From Onchocerca volvulus (Eukaryota > Nematoda > Chromadorea > Rhabditida > Onchocercidae): a stretch of 64,000 bases of DNA. Location of the stretch: NCBI GenBank assembly GCA_000499405.2, contig HG738138.1, forward strand, positions 19,631,753 to 19,695,752. Direction: 5' to 3'. Under the pieces are notes generated by a model. It saw only the letters and a list, made by a program, of their open reading frames with translations. It was not told the DNA's origin and ran no database searches. Made by a program: the position numbers and the translations under genes. Each line of letters begins with the position of its first letter. Position 1 is the stretch's first letter. Shown piece by piece: positions 51,813 to 64,000 of the stretch.

Positions 51813-54800
51813 GTTTGTTGACAACTATAAAATTTTGTGTACTATGTTGTAAATACATGTCGAAGGTCAAACTCTTGCTAAAACACAGCGAAGATCGGGC
51901 GGATCCCGCTTTCTTCTCAAGCAATTGGGACTAAAAACATTACTGTGGACATTTATACGAAAGAGATGGGGTGACCAGCAAAGATCACAGATTTCTTAAG
52001 AAACGTCGGGATTATGTTAAGAGGTTATATGTTGGTTTTCGAAGTAGGCTATAATTTCGTTCGACTTCTTACTTTTTCATATCCGCTGTTTTCGGAGCTC
52101 TTATCTAAGGATTAGGCTCAAAAATTTGAGAAATGATTCGAAGCAGAAATTAATAGGACGGCACGAATCACTGATCTCAAGCTACTACCAGTTTATAATC
52201 TGAAAATGCTGACGTTTTAATGGTGTAAAAGATGTTCTATGCAAACCGGAAGTTGAATTTTTCGCTAGTTCGTTATATTTGGTTAATATTTGAACAAAAC
52301 TGAAGAATTATGAATGGAAGGCAACATAGAATTTTTGACTTCGGTCATTTCTTTGCAAAGCGTTTACTGTTTTTCGCGTTCCGGAATTGGTTTAATAGCG
52401 TTGTGTTAAATTAAATTTACAAATTAAAGCTTAGATCCATTTCTAGCCGAAATAATTAAAGCTCTCAGAATCATCTAAAACTATTTGATTTGCCTGGTTA
52501 CACTAATTTTCGTGGAGGTGTCATTATGGTTGATAGAAGTGTCATCAAGATAACACAAGTTCGAAAAGAGTGTAAAGGACGAAAGCAATCTATGTGGGAT
52601 TGGTTAAGAAGAACCGTAACGAATTTCTGTATATATATTTTTTTAGAACTTTTTCACCTGTGTATTAGTTTATCGGAAATTTAGAAAATCGATGTAAACT
52701 AAACGATTTTGTTTCGTTTGCTCACATATATATAATGTCTCAGAATACAAATTCTAAGACAAAATGGACAATTATTCGAGAATAAAATAACAGTTTGTTG
52801 CATTCATTCATAAATAAATGCTTTCATTTATTCGATCAACGGAATCGTTGCTATTCATATTAGATTATATTGGTCATTGATCCCAGTACAGTAATGGCGC
52901 TAAACAGTAACAGTTTGTTGAGCAGACAGCAGAAACATTATTTTACTGAAAAAGTAATAAAGTTTAATTAGATCAATTAGACTCAGGACATTTAGTTGAA
53001 AATCTTAATCATCCCAACGTTAGGATTTCCAAATGTTATATTTCTCATGCTTGGATTTTTAATTCTCTTGCATTTCACCGATTTCTTCGCTTTGATTAAA
53101 GTAGATTTTCATGCTATATTATCAAGCTATTTTTCTGATAATTTTTATTACCGCAAATATTGTTCCTTCAAGTCTTTTCGATAAATTGGTGTTGGAAGTT
53201 TCGCACAAGAAAAGCAAATACAGTTTGTGAATTGTGTCTGAATCTTTTTGAAGGAAAATATATAATAACTATTTTTAGCCCTTCTTTATTCATCTGATGG
53301 ATATATATTATTCAAATCACTAGACTATTGAAAGCAAACAACTTGTCACTGCCAAATATTATCACTTCATAGAAATCATGGAAAATATATCATATTTTAA
53401 ATATTCGAAAGTTTTCTCATTTTTCGCAGCGAATGAGTTGTTTAGAAATTCGTCAATTATTCAACCATTTGTTGCTTCAATTTATCAGTAGCAATATGGC
53501 AATGTATACAAATTTAATTATGCCACACTAATTGATTTACTATCATTTTAATCTTTGCCTCATAATGACAGCACCAACCATAAACTTTTTTTAAAATAAT
53601 ATATGTCAAATATGAAAAAAATTTCATGCAAAATCCATTTTGTACTTTAAATATTTTCAAAAAAAAAAAGAATTATTGGAAATGGACTCTACTCTTAGGA
53701 TTATCGTTTTGATAAATTCTGTTGATTTTGAATTCTGCAAGCAGGAATTAAAACTCGAACAATTTTCTATCCTCTCTCTCTCACTGTTGATTTTTGTCAC
53801 AATAACAGAGTTATCATGCTTTGATATCATTTAATAGCTCTAATCCATCATGATTTAATTTTGCACAAAATATTTTATAGCTATTATTGTTTGTATGCAA
53901 TCAAATGAATCATTTGGAATGGCTACCATTTCCATAATGACAGTACATTGCAGAGGTATACTACACTTTCACTGAATTTGGTTGTTTAAATAGAAAACCT
54001 GCAGACAGAGATGAGTTTCGAGTTCTGAAATACCTTTACTGTTAGTATAATGAGGTCTTGACTGATTTATAATCCATAAATATTCATATTTATGTGTAAC
54101 TCTTTTGATAGGCGCTAGATGCATCCAATTATATGCTTAACTTAACTTGCTACTCGACCTTTACAACGAGTAAAATAAATACTTATTCCATTATGAACAT
54201 TCAAAAAAGCACTAGAATGAAAGCTTCCAAATTATTTTTCAAAATGAGATTTGGCTGTATTCGAGTGAAATTTAGATGGGGCAAGAAAAAGCAAGAATCA
54301 AAATAGTTCTATGGATCAACAGGCGAAGTTTTTTTTCATCTTAATATCATTTATGTCTTGAATGATTCATTTTTTGTGCTTACTTTAACTATGGCCTTGT
54401 ATCAAATATGAAAGCGTAATTCTCAAGCTCTCATACCATCGTTCTCTTTTGACTACTGCATATTTGAGTAGATCGAATTCTAAAAATTTCAATTTATTTG
54501 AATAGATTTTGTACCTTTCACAAATTTTTCATCCTCTTCCTATATTACTTCCCATTTTTGCCTAGCAATGGTCACAATCTTTCTTTTGTATCATTTATGA
54601 AAATTCCCAAATCTAATTATTTTTTGTGAACCGGACTTAAAAATTGAATTTAGATTAATTACCATATTAAATCTGAATCAGAAATGTAATGGAACTTATA
54701 AAATCAAACAATCCTTATTTTGAAGTATTCTGTAGTAATATAATCATCTACCAAATTTCTCATCTTTCAAAAAACTAATGTATTGATTTCCAGGGTATTC

Positions 54801-56368
54801 ATGCCGTCTTTTCGGGAAGCTGCTGAAAAGAATCAAAAAGATATTCTTCACGCTTGCAATTACATTCTTATCCTTTCAATCGAAGAAAAATGTTGGTACG
54901 AAACAATGTCACTCATCGGTATTGAATTTATGCTTGTTTGGGATTATTTTCAAATGTCTCTCCTGATCATTTTCCTTTAAACCATATAACCTCAAATCAT
55001 GATCATACCAGGGGGAACTGAGTTCATATTTTTCTGAATCTTGTTTATTTCATTCTAATAAGCTATATGCTAAGAACAATAGTCTGAACCATCAAAAAAC
55101 TGAGCAAGTCGAACATGTCGAAGAGAACGCTGTCGTAAAGAAGACATCTATCAGCGAACTTCAAATGATCAATGCCAAAGTTCATGCTATCGAGCAATCT
55201 ACTGCCATCATTAATTGTAACGCCACAAAAGTGAGCTACACTCATAGATGATACGGATACATATAAGGATTGAGTAGAAGATAGGAAAATTGAATAAATC
55301 AATCCTGAAAATCGATACGCAGATTCAAATGAGATCAGCTGTTGAACGTATTTGCAGTTAGTTGTTGTGACCCAACCCGAAGAAATGGTGAACAAACACC
55401 TAAATGATAACTTGAGCGATTTCATCTTCGATGATAACTATTTCGAAGACAGCTGGGGTCTTCATTCAGACTTATTTGCAACTTATACACATCAGATGAA
55501 TACATTTACGTCTACCACCGTAAGCATTTTCATATTCATTTGATTTTTTGATCACCGAATCTTAATTTTACTGAATTTAAGGAAACCTTGTTTTATCTGT
55601 AAGAATTTCCCTGTTTTCGACTTTCATTTTTCTTTTTTTTCAGTCTTTGAGAATTACAACTGCATGCAACATTAGCGTGAAAATTCCGAAACAACCTACC
55701 CGTATATTGAAAGCAGTACATCTTGAAGGTTAGTTAAATTATACTACATTAAGGATTTGAATAAGGGTTTCAGTGAAGCAAAAACGATGTTTGAAGAATC
55801 TGCGAACAGTTTACGAGTGATGATTCTACATCGATGACCGTTGTAACAAATAATGTTGGAAATATTTTTCTTGGTAATCATAAATTCAACTATTTCACAG
55901 CAGATTCATAAGAGGAAAATGAAGTTAAAATTTTGGAAATCAATAGAAATGAATTTGGAAAAGCACTGATACATATCGATCTATATCTTAGATATTGAAG
56001 GCAAGACAGAAGAGAAATACTTTTTATCAGACGAATTCAGTACACTAAACCGAACCGATTACAATTTGAATGGTATGTTTGTCGTCTTTATTAGCTTATT
56101 TGAATTTTTAATTTCATCACAGTTATTCAGTAATTAATTCTGTTTCGCACTCATTATTTGTTACAGTTTTTATTTCAGGATTTAGTTTCTCCAATAGTTT
56201 TTTCGAGAATAGTTACATAGGTATATCGATTATTGATGAATAATTATCAGATATATGTGATTTGTCTTCAGAACATTGCATACCATATTTGTAAATAGTG
56301 CAAATTTCTAACGTAATTTGATAATTCAATGCTTAGACGAAATTATAACACCTCAGTGGCAAATATGA
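54801..56368 (+). CDS. unrecognised multi-exon gene
   Basis: Exons 55358-55519, 55644-55728, 55992-56072, 56179-56220 and 56337-56368 join in phase through good GT-AG sites and end at TGA. Upstream, 55063-55230 (or slightly longer on the left) is coding-like (NHQKTEQVEHVEENAVVKK) and ends in phase at GTGAGC. A first exon 54801-54895 starts at an ATG 7 nt after TTTCCAG (MPSFREAAEKNQKDILHAC). The join between the first two exons is unresolved. The product is small and acidic to polar, with no signal peptide. CNISVKIPKQPTRILKAV and the final DEIITPQW faintly resemble the PEHE region of KANSL1/MSL1 acetyltransferase-complex scaffolds (..IVIP..PTK.., ..LLTPSW). That is only a hint. It could be a fast-evolving nematode gene. 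Confidence 0.65.
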
Positions 56369-57710
56369 AACTCTTGAACATGAAAGGATTTATCCCTGAC
56401 AGAATCCAAGACCAGGAAAGTTCTCTCTTTTTGATAATTATTCTGAATTCCAATTATTTACTACCATTTGTAAACATTTATAAAGACATTGCATGTAAAT
56501 TTTCACTTTAACATGTACATTGTTCTCAAGTTGTAAATTATGAAAATCTTATATGTAATTCCAGACATCAGATATCAGCGTTCTTTTAATAGATCACGGA
56601 TACAGGAAATAGTAATTCATTTTTATTTAGTTTTTCTTGGTAGGATCCATTTTCATTTTTATTTCTGGTGTATAAGTTCTCTGAAGTTCAATCCAAATTA
56701 TAGCATTAACATTCAGGAAGTACTACAATATCGCTTAAACAAAATTATAATCAATAGTACTATTCGTAGATAATAAAGCAGCCTTGTCTACGTTTGATAA
56801 TATTCAATGTAGACATCTATGTTTTAAAACACAGGCTATCTTAGCATCGAATTTTCAACTTACTGATTGTTGCATAAGGATGTTGAAAAAAAAAAAAAAA
56901 AATCTGATTCAGTTTCTAACAAAAAAGTCATGGAATACCTCATTTACCTAGAGAAACAATTATTTCTTATGCCCGAAACAGCATTTCATGTTTCTTCTTT
57001 CTATATTCAGCGTTTTAAATCGAAGTCGACTCTCCTCATCTGAACTGACGATTGTTATTTCACTACAAGAGACTTTTAGCTTTGCCCATAAAACACAAAA
57101 TTAGCGGTCCAAAATTGATGTGACATAGTGACATACACTTTTGGATGAGATGAACTGATGATATAAGAAGTTCCCCAAAATCCTCCACTCTGTCATTATT
57201 TTTTGGTTAAAAAAAATTTTGCCAATTAATTTGATGACATAATCCCAGTGTCAGGGCATCACCACATAATTAGATTATTTTCTACTGATGGTCTATCTTT
57301 AATTGTTGATACCTATCTTTAAATATTTTGCAAACTTATTAATAAGTTTATTTTGAATGCTGTTATGAATTATACGAATGATTTCTCAAAAGCCACTATT
57401 AAACAGCATTGAACTTCCTTCAACCAACAGCTGCACATCTTGAATTACACGGGAAAGCATAAATACAACAAATTTGCACAGAATTCTTGAACAAATGTAT
57501 TAATCTAAATGATAATTAATGAATCAAAAGAAAAAGGAAAAATCACAGAAAATATAATTTTCATTGTCAGACTTTCGTGATAATTACACTCGCTTTGTTA
57601 AAATTATTTTGAAAAAAAAAAAGCGGAGAACAAATAATTATTGCACCGTAAGCAGCGAGATTTGTTGTATGGAAGCGCGATATAAGACATGCGCATCCAC
57701 ACATACACAT

Positions 57711-57772
<62 letters not shown>

Positions 57773-58661
57773 ACACTCACATATACACACATATAGACAT
57801 GAAGATAATTATGGACATTAAATGCATCATCATCGATCATCACCAGGCGGAAAATCTGTCGTTAAAAGTCGAAGAACTAAGATAGCAAAAATTGGGCTCT
57901 CAGGAATACATTTTCAAAAAACGACTATGCATATGTTAAAATAAAAGATAAATCACATGTAACTCAATAAAAGATGGAAAATGCACTGATACATTGATAA
58001 TGCCGATTATTTCACTGAACAAATACTACCTGAATTTACTTGTTCGAAATGCACGCAGCGTATTGCAACGCATTTAAAGGCAAATTTGACTATATTTTAT
58101 TTAACAATGTCTTATAATACCGCTTTTCTCTTGATATTAGTAAGTTTCATCTCCTAAAGAACTTAAAGCATTCTCACGAACAAAAGGATTCATTCAGAAG
58201 CTGATAATCCAATTCGAACTTCTAAGAAATACGGTAACATATAACGAATAGTAGAGAAGGATAACGGAAAACAAAACAGGGAAGGAAATGAGACACAATG
58301 AATATGCAGCAAATGATCGTTTCGAAACAAATAAAAATTATTCATAGTTTACTAAAAATGCGTATAAATTTAATATGTGTTGGATAATTTCAAACGCTGG
58401 AATACTTCTCAGTTAAAACAGCTCTATTCCAAAAATTTCTAAGAATAAAAAAGACTCTAGTATAAGACACACCAGAATTTTCAAATTCATCCAGAAAACT
58501 TCCAGTTTTAGAAAATTGGAAATCAAAAGACTTTTAATTCTTAAAATTTCCGACAAATTTTTAAGAAAAAAATTTATATTTTTCGAGCGAAAAATAATCT
58601 TCAACTGTTGTGCAACTTAAAAATTAATGTGACAAAGAAATCAAAAATTATTAAGACACCT
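56369..58661. other. convergent intergenic region
   Basis: Nothing is supported here other than the microsatellite at 57700-57793 and the 3' UTRs of the two flanking genes. Confidence 0.5.
57700..57793. repeat. (CATA)n / (CA)n microsatellite
   Basis: CATA tetranucleotides (about 57700-57728) pass into a long CA run (to about 57767) and a degenerate CA/TA tail. The cysteine-valine and histidine-threonine frames over it are artefacts. Confidence 0.95.
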
Positions 58662-61600
58662 TCATTTTCCAACATTAGCTTGTTCTTGCATGAGCTGCAG
58701 CAAGCTAAAACCACGTTGACCAGTACTATTGAGCCTCTGTGAATTGAACATATGAGCTTGTTGCAATATTCGCACCATTTCTGCAATCGGCGTTAATACG
58801 GCTGAATTTGATGCTGCTACTGCTGCTGCTGTTGGCGCAAATACTGTTGAGGGCACACTACAAGATTGTTTTTTTACATAAAAGTTCCGTAAGAAAAAAA
58901 TAAAGTTTTTGACATGATGGCAAAATTTTGCTAATTCAGCAGTTTCTGCTGAATTAGCATTTCCAATCATTACATAAAAATGTAATGACAATTCTCTTAT
59001 TAAGTATGAATGATTCACATATTTTAAAACGTGAAATTTTTCAGACATTTTTTTATTTTAATCAAAAGATAATTAAATAAGAAAAAGTACGTGGCAATAT
59101 GACTTAATATCATGATTAGCAATGTAAATAGCACCTGGCAGGTTCAACCATAATAGCACTAGAAAGCTGTTTCGGATCTGTTTTTCCGTTCGTAAGATCC
59201 AGTGGTGTAGTTGACGATGTTTCATTATATTCTGATACTGGTATTGCTCTTGCTATAAGAGAACTATATGGCTCTCGTTTCGCGTGCTGTAAAATGATAA
59301 AATGTTTTGGAAATAATTTATGTCAAAAACCTCGAGTCAACAAATAAAATCTAAAATCTATAATTAAAAGTAGAGGATGAAATGCTCATAACTATGTTTA
59401 TTTAATTCTGTAGTCACCTTTGCAAGAAAACAAATAAGTTCAATCTGTAATAAAAATGACACTGAAAAATTTAATTCAAAAAATAAAACCAAATTACTTA
59501 CTGTTATTTCATCAGTAACTGCCAATTTAACTGGTCTATCACATTTGCGTTTACGCGTTCCAAAATGAGCATTCTTTTCCGGAGTTAATTTTAGTCGCGT
59601 TGATGTAGAAGTATCACTATTACTTTGCGAAAGTGGCGAATGAGCACTTATGCTCGCTTCCGATGAACCAGCAAAGCATAGCAGATTATCCTATAAAAAC
59701 TCTTAATAAGCCAAAAAGTTCCATTACCAGAAAACAACAAAACTGCCTAGCAACTTTGCAATAAATGCGTAAAGGCTAATTTTCTAGCTGTCATAATCAT
59801 ATCGATTTTCATTCTTTTTTCCAGAAAGCAAAAATCCCTGAAGAATTTTAGGAAAAAAATTTGCTTTGAAAATTTTATTCAGGTACGTGAAGGAATAAAA
59901 AACAAAGATGGATTTTACAAAAGTTTGGAGCCCTTGATCATTTGCTTTCTGACTGTTCTTTCATTTTTCTATTATATCTACTCCATTTTATCAACAGTTT
60001 TCAATTCCTTCTGTTGAAGCTTTTTTTTTTCTCCCTTAAAACACTGCAGCATTTTAATTTCCATATTCTAGTGTCGTCTTATGACAATCTAAGTTACTCA
60101 TGTGGATCCATTCTAATTTGTTTTTAATTTTTATTTAAGATCTTTAAAGGATAAAAATTCTCATAGCTATTACTTTAAAGAAATCGCATTTTATCATTAA
60201 CCATTTTGTATTTTCTATTCTCAAACAAATTAGATTTACTCAATTACTTAAGAATTGGCATTCTATCATATTTCGGTATGCCTCAAATTTCACTGCTATA
60301 ATAACATTCTATAAAAATGAATAGTATTTTTCCACTCGAGAAAATATGAATCGCAAAAGAGTGAATAAATGAGCAAACCATTTTTGGAACAGAACTATCA
60401 CGTGAATTATCACCACTGAATGAATCGAACTGTCTTTGTGTGGCAGAGGTGTGCAATTTTGGATTAGGATTAGCTGAATGTCGATTTCTGCAACACAGAG
60501 TGACTGTCTATTACAACAACAGTAAAAGATTGAAATATTCCCAGGTAAGTGACTTCAGCTTATTTCCCGACAACTTTGAAATTAAATAATACTGTTCTTT
60601 GCAATATAAAATAAAAGGTGCTCACTGTCCTCAGTTCTTATTTCCGAAGTTCACTCTGAACCGAAGATATTGGACAGAGTGTACTGCAATCGGAAATCCA
60701 TCATTTCGTGAATTTAATTCAAATAACATCGGTATTCACATCAAAATAACTGCAAAGTGCAAACCTGCTACGTCTTGATGAGAACATCATTTCACATCCT
60801 TCTACTGTACATTTGTGCATTTCTTTTAAATGTACTGCACTATTGTGTATTTTCAGTGCTCCTTTATCACAAAATGTTTTAAAACATTTCAAACATTGCA
60901 CTCGCCTTTTGCCATTACTTTTCGGTGTCTAGAAGGTTTAAAAATTTTATAAATTTGATATATTGATACCATCAAGAGACAGTAAGAGAAATGATAAGAA
61001 GGGGAAAAGCCATTTCATTTTTGCATGCGAAGATCGTCGCAACTAAGACACTTCAGCATTTGAATGTACAATATTTGACAGCATATGGTTTCCTTCTATA
61101 CGAAAAAGTAAAAGATATAAAAACTTCTTTCCTAATTTTCTGAATAGTAATGTCGATAAAAAAGAAGAAAAGCAGAACAAAAAAAAATTAATACCTGAAT
61201 TATCGATTTCGTTTTTAGATCACCATTCTCGATGAATGGTACAGCATCAAATTTAACAATTCCTTCATCGATTACTGTCGTCTCATTATTCTGCTGTTGT
61301 TGCTGTTGTAACTGCTGCACCACTTCTTTCCCGACTATTTCATCGACTTCATCGGCAACCAACTCCGATGAAACATGTTCATCACTTGCAGATGCTTCAC
61401 AACCACTCGTCGATTCTGATACTCGAGAACCTTAAACTTTAGATAGTTAAATTCCTCTTATAAATAGGTGATGACTAAGATTGAGATTTCAATCATACTT
61501 CAAATTTTTGAAATAGTATAATAGATCCGAAGTACATAATTTGGGATAAGGTCTAAGTGAGAGCTTGAAATATTTCCTGATTCAGTGTTAATTCAAGGAT

Positions 61601-62606
61601 CTAATAGTTTACAATACGTGATAACGACTTAGACTTCGATCAGAAGAATTATTAGCTATTTAGAAGAATAAAATTAACTTTCACAAGTAGCTACTTTGTA
61701 AAAAGTTTAAAAGACACTCATTACAAAAATTTTAAAATTTTCTGATTGTAAAAATAAAAATAAAAGTTTTAACCTAAAATAATAAAAGTTTTAATCTTGT
61801 GAACTTTGGGTTTTAATAAAACTAGCTTAATTCTTCAGGCAATTCAAACTGTATAAAGTCAAAAAAAAAAAAAAAAGCGCAAGTAAATTTAAAAATAAAG
61901 AATAAGTCAAGAAAAAAATTTGAGTATCATTCATGACAGGCAAAATTTAGCTATAATCATTTTAAAAATAATTATATTATACAAATTACGTACATCTGTG
62001 CTTTATCAATATTTACAACATTTTGAATTGAATTTTAAGTAAATAAATAAGTACAAATTTAAGGTAATTAATTTCTTTTTCCCCATATTCTATATATGGA
62101 CATTATATTACAATTTTCTGGCATTCTGTGTCCTTTTACATTCAAACAGAATAAACATCGTATTAAATAATTATTTGCATTATTTGCTACTTCTAACATG
62201 TAGAAAAAGACGAAGTCAATTTTCTAAAAATTTGTATGATGCTGTCCGTAGCAATGAAAAGACTGCGCATATCTCTGCAGATTTAAAGTAACAGCACTAA
62301 GGTTTTACCTTGATTTCCTCATTACAAAATTACAGTACTGAGGAAAAGGGTAAATGAAAAGAAATAAAAATACCAACAAGGTCGTAAAAGCATGTCGGCA
62401 ACTGATCCTTGAGAAGCATTCAACATTGGTGGTGGAAATCCTACAAATGCTGGCCAGCTATGCAGAAACGATGGCATCAGTGATCGGCGAAGTGGATCAA
62501 CCAGATCGGCGCACGAAGTGATACCCGTGAAACGATCCATAAGTTGCAATTCGCACTGCACATTAGCACACATCCAATTATTCAAAGGTTTACCCGTCTT
62601 AACATC
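58662..62606 (-). CDS. basonuclin/disconnected-family zinc-finger protein, 3' part
   Basis: Exons from right to left: 62374-62606 (or 62378-62606), 61195-61430, 60765-60928, 60379-60487, 59502-59690, 59135-59286, 58662-58857. The zinc-finger pair spans the third and fourth: [18 protein letters not shown] with H-x4-H, then [20 protein letters not shown] and PNPKLH. That is the basonuclin signature (C-x2-C, then C-x4-[11 protein letters not shown]). Further upstream, [11 protein letters not shown] and [11 protein letters not shown] resemble the basonuclin segment with GxxLDxW and LQQFLRFGET. A glutamine run ([11 protein letters not shown]) lies in exon 61195-61430. PLDLTN in exon 59135-59286 fits a CtBP-binding PxDL motif. 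Family members are nuclear factors for rRNA or developmental genes. The first exon given must end at the weak GTTGGT donor (62378) to stay in frame, unless an exon is missing. The N-terminal exons were not found and may lie beyond 64000. Confidence 0.85.
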
Positions 62607-64000
62607 CTAAAACAATCAATATGTTTCGTTAGTTTCGTGTTTTAACATCAATATATGCAGAGAGAGGATGGCTCACTGATTATACCAGGAGAAATTAGCT
62701 ATAATACAAACAAGCATGTTTTTCAAACTTTCAAAAACTTGACAATCACCAATTCTTCATACTCATAACTGATCAGGAATGATTGCAAAGCCTAACGACA
62801 ATCAGCGATTATAAAGCATATTCACTTGCAAAAGTTACAACGTATAATAATTGAGAAAGAAAGTTCCCTAATTTTAAAAAGGAAAACAAATTGGCCGAAA
62901 TAGTTAAGAAATCAAGAAAAAAAAAAAAAAAAAAGAGACTGAGTATGAATAGCATTTGCAATATATCAAAGATATTTATGGGCATCAGATTGAAATCTTG
63001 TTCGACTTTCGAAAATTTACAAATTTTATTAATTTATTTCAGCTTTATTTCAGAATTGCCGTCGATAATTAATAGATGGCAATCCTGAAATGATGGAACT
63101 TAGGTTACTGTAAAAATCGTTAAGGAATAGTGCAATACTGAAGATAACGATCAGCAACAAGACCATTAATGCAGGCAGAAACAACTACGATAAGAATAGC
63201 TAATCACCAACAACACATAAATTTCCTTAGAAATTGCATTCAATTATTTTACTTTAAAAGCGCTTCGTCTTTTCTCCGATTGCGCCAAATACATCGCCGA
63301 GAATTTGTGTTGCTTCATTTTCATCTCCATTCTGCAAGCTACTTTCAAATTATATTTAATAATTCCTTTCACTGCGCTGCTTTTCCAGTACAAAAAATCC
63401 ACAAAATATATCAAGTAATAGCTTAAAACATCGCTCATAAGATATAAAGCATTCTACATTAATGAAGATAGGAACGAACAAATTTATTAACTACTGAGCA
63501 AACTATATATTTCTAAATTTACATCCATAAACATTCTGATGCAATGCATTTGAAATATATACAGAAAGTCAATCAAATTGAAGCTTTTCGTCTTTATTAC
63601 TCAGAGAAAAAACATTCCAAGTTATACTTGTCCATTCAACCGAACAATTATGACTTGAAATACAGCAAACATAGAGTTGTTTTTTTACCTAAATTCCTAA
63701 CCCAAGCCAACATAGTGTCCATACTGATGGCTGCTTCCACAAAACTTCCATAAAATTTAAATTGGATGTATTACTATAGGCAAAAGTTGCAAGAGTAAAC
63801 TATTACTAAATGACTTTCGGCAAAATAACTTCCGAAAAATTTAAAACAGACGATCAGAACTAACAATTATTAGTCAATTAGGATCAAATGGCAATTAAGA
63901 CTCTTATCTGAAAAACATTCAAGCAAACGGTCTGATGACATCATGAACTTCTAAGAAGTTAATAAATATGAACATGTATCATAAATAATAACCGGCCAAT
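62607..64000. other. upstream intron or intergenic at the right edge
   Basis: The acceptor before 62606 shows that the zinc-finger gene continues upstream. I could not identify its next exon. Short minus-strand frames at about 63250-63340 and 63700-63750 look weakly coding but have no confirmed splice links. Confidence 0.4.

Larger units (their letters stand above)
50228..54793. other. gene-poor region with two weak candidate exons
   Basis: Apart from the pieces at 50576-50594 and 51696-51812 described separately, I see only AT-rich sequence. A plus-strand frame around 50360-50560 (hydrophobic ITPIFLAIFYIHG) has no Met start and no upstream splice site. Confidence 0.4.

Noticed and set aside
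57564..57843. His/Thr and Cys/Val-rich frames
   Set aside because: They are translations of the CA/CATA microsatellite.
63169..63753. Short frames on both strands near the right edge that might be exons of the zinc-finger gene
   Set aside because: Frames on both strands are equally plausible and no donor/acceptor pair connects them in phase to the exon ending at 62606.

Overview
The window looks like nuclear DNA of a filarial-type nematode. It is AT-rich, the genes are split into many short exons of about 50-240 nt with introns of about 100-700 nt, and most readable proteins match nematode or animal housekeeping families. Every gene whose 5' end I can define has a 3' splice-site consensus within about 35 nt upstream of its ATG, as expected for spliced-leader trans-splicing. 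The species cannot be fixed from the sequence alone. No rRNA, tRNA, CRISPR array or bacterial-type operon was seen.

Layout from left to right. A possible 5' exon of a minus-strand gene runs off the left edge (1-84). Cytoplasmic dynein intermediate chain is on + (1405-6077). After a 3.6 kb gap comes CHMP5/VPS60 on - (9718-11213), a possible small minus-strand gene (12221-12472), and the PP4 regulatory subunit 3/SMEK gene on + (12697-27475, 22 exons, one 5.6 kb intron). A gene-poor stretch (27.5-33.8 kb) holds a decayed Helitron transposon (about 29.48-30.93 kb). Next come a MADF-domain gene (33773-36315), ribosomal protein eL33/RPL35A (37244-37959) and SRP68 (39145-43644), all on -. Sm-D2 (44914-45546) is on + and divergent from SRP68. 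A BSD-domain gene (47075-50227) is on -. A second gene-poor stretch contains weak candidate exons (50.6 and 51.7 kb) and an unrecognised multi-exon gene on + (54801-56368). The right end is the 3' part of a basonuclin/disconnected-type zinc-finger gene on - (58662-62606), whose 5' exons I could not find.

The genes do not form one pathway. They cover motor transport, ESCRT membrane remodelling, phosphatase targeting, protein targeting (SRP), translation, splicing and transcription. For most multi-exon genes I checked exon boundaries by reading phase. All exons of the dynein, CHMP5, SMEK, eL33, SRP68, SmD2 and BSD models join in frame and give lengths close to those known for the families. The most notable non-routine items are the Helitron relic, a GC-AG intron in CHMP5 with the consensus donor GCAAGT, the unrecognised 54.8-56.4 kb gene, and the basonuclin-like gene with a possible CtBP-binding motif. 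I found no clear new biological system.
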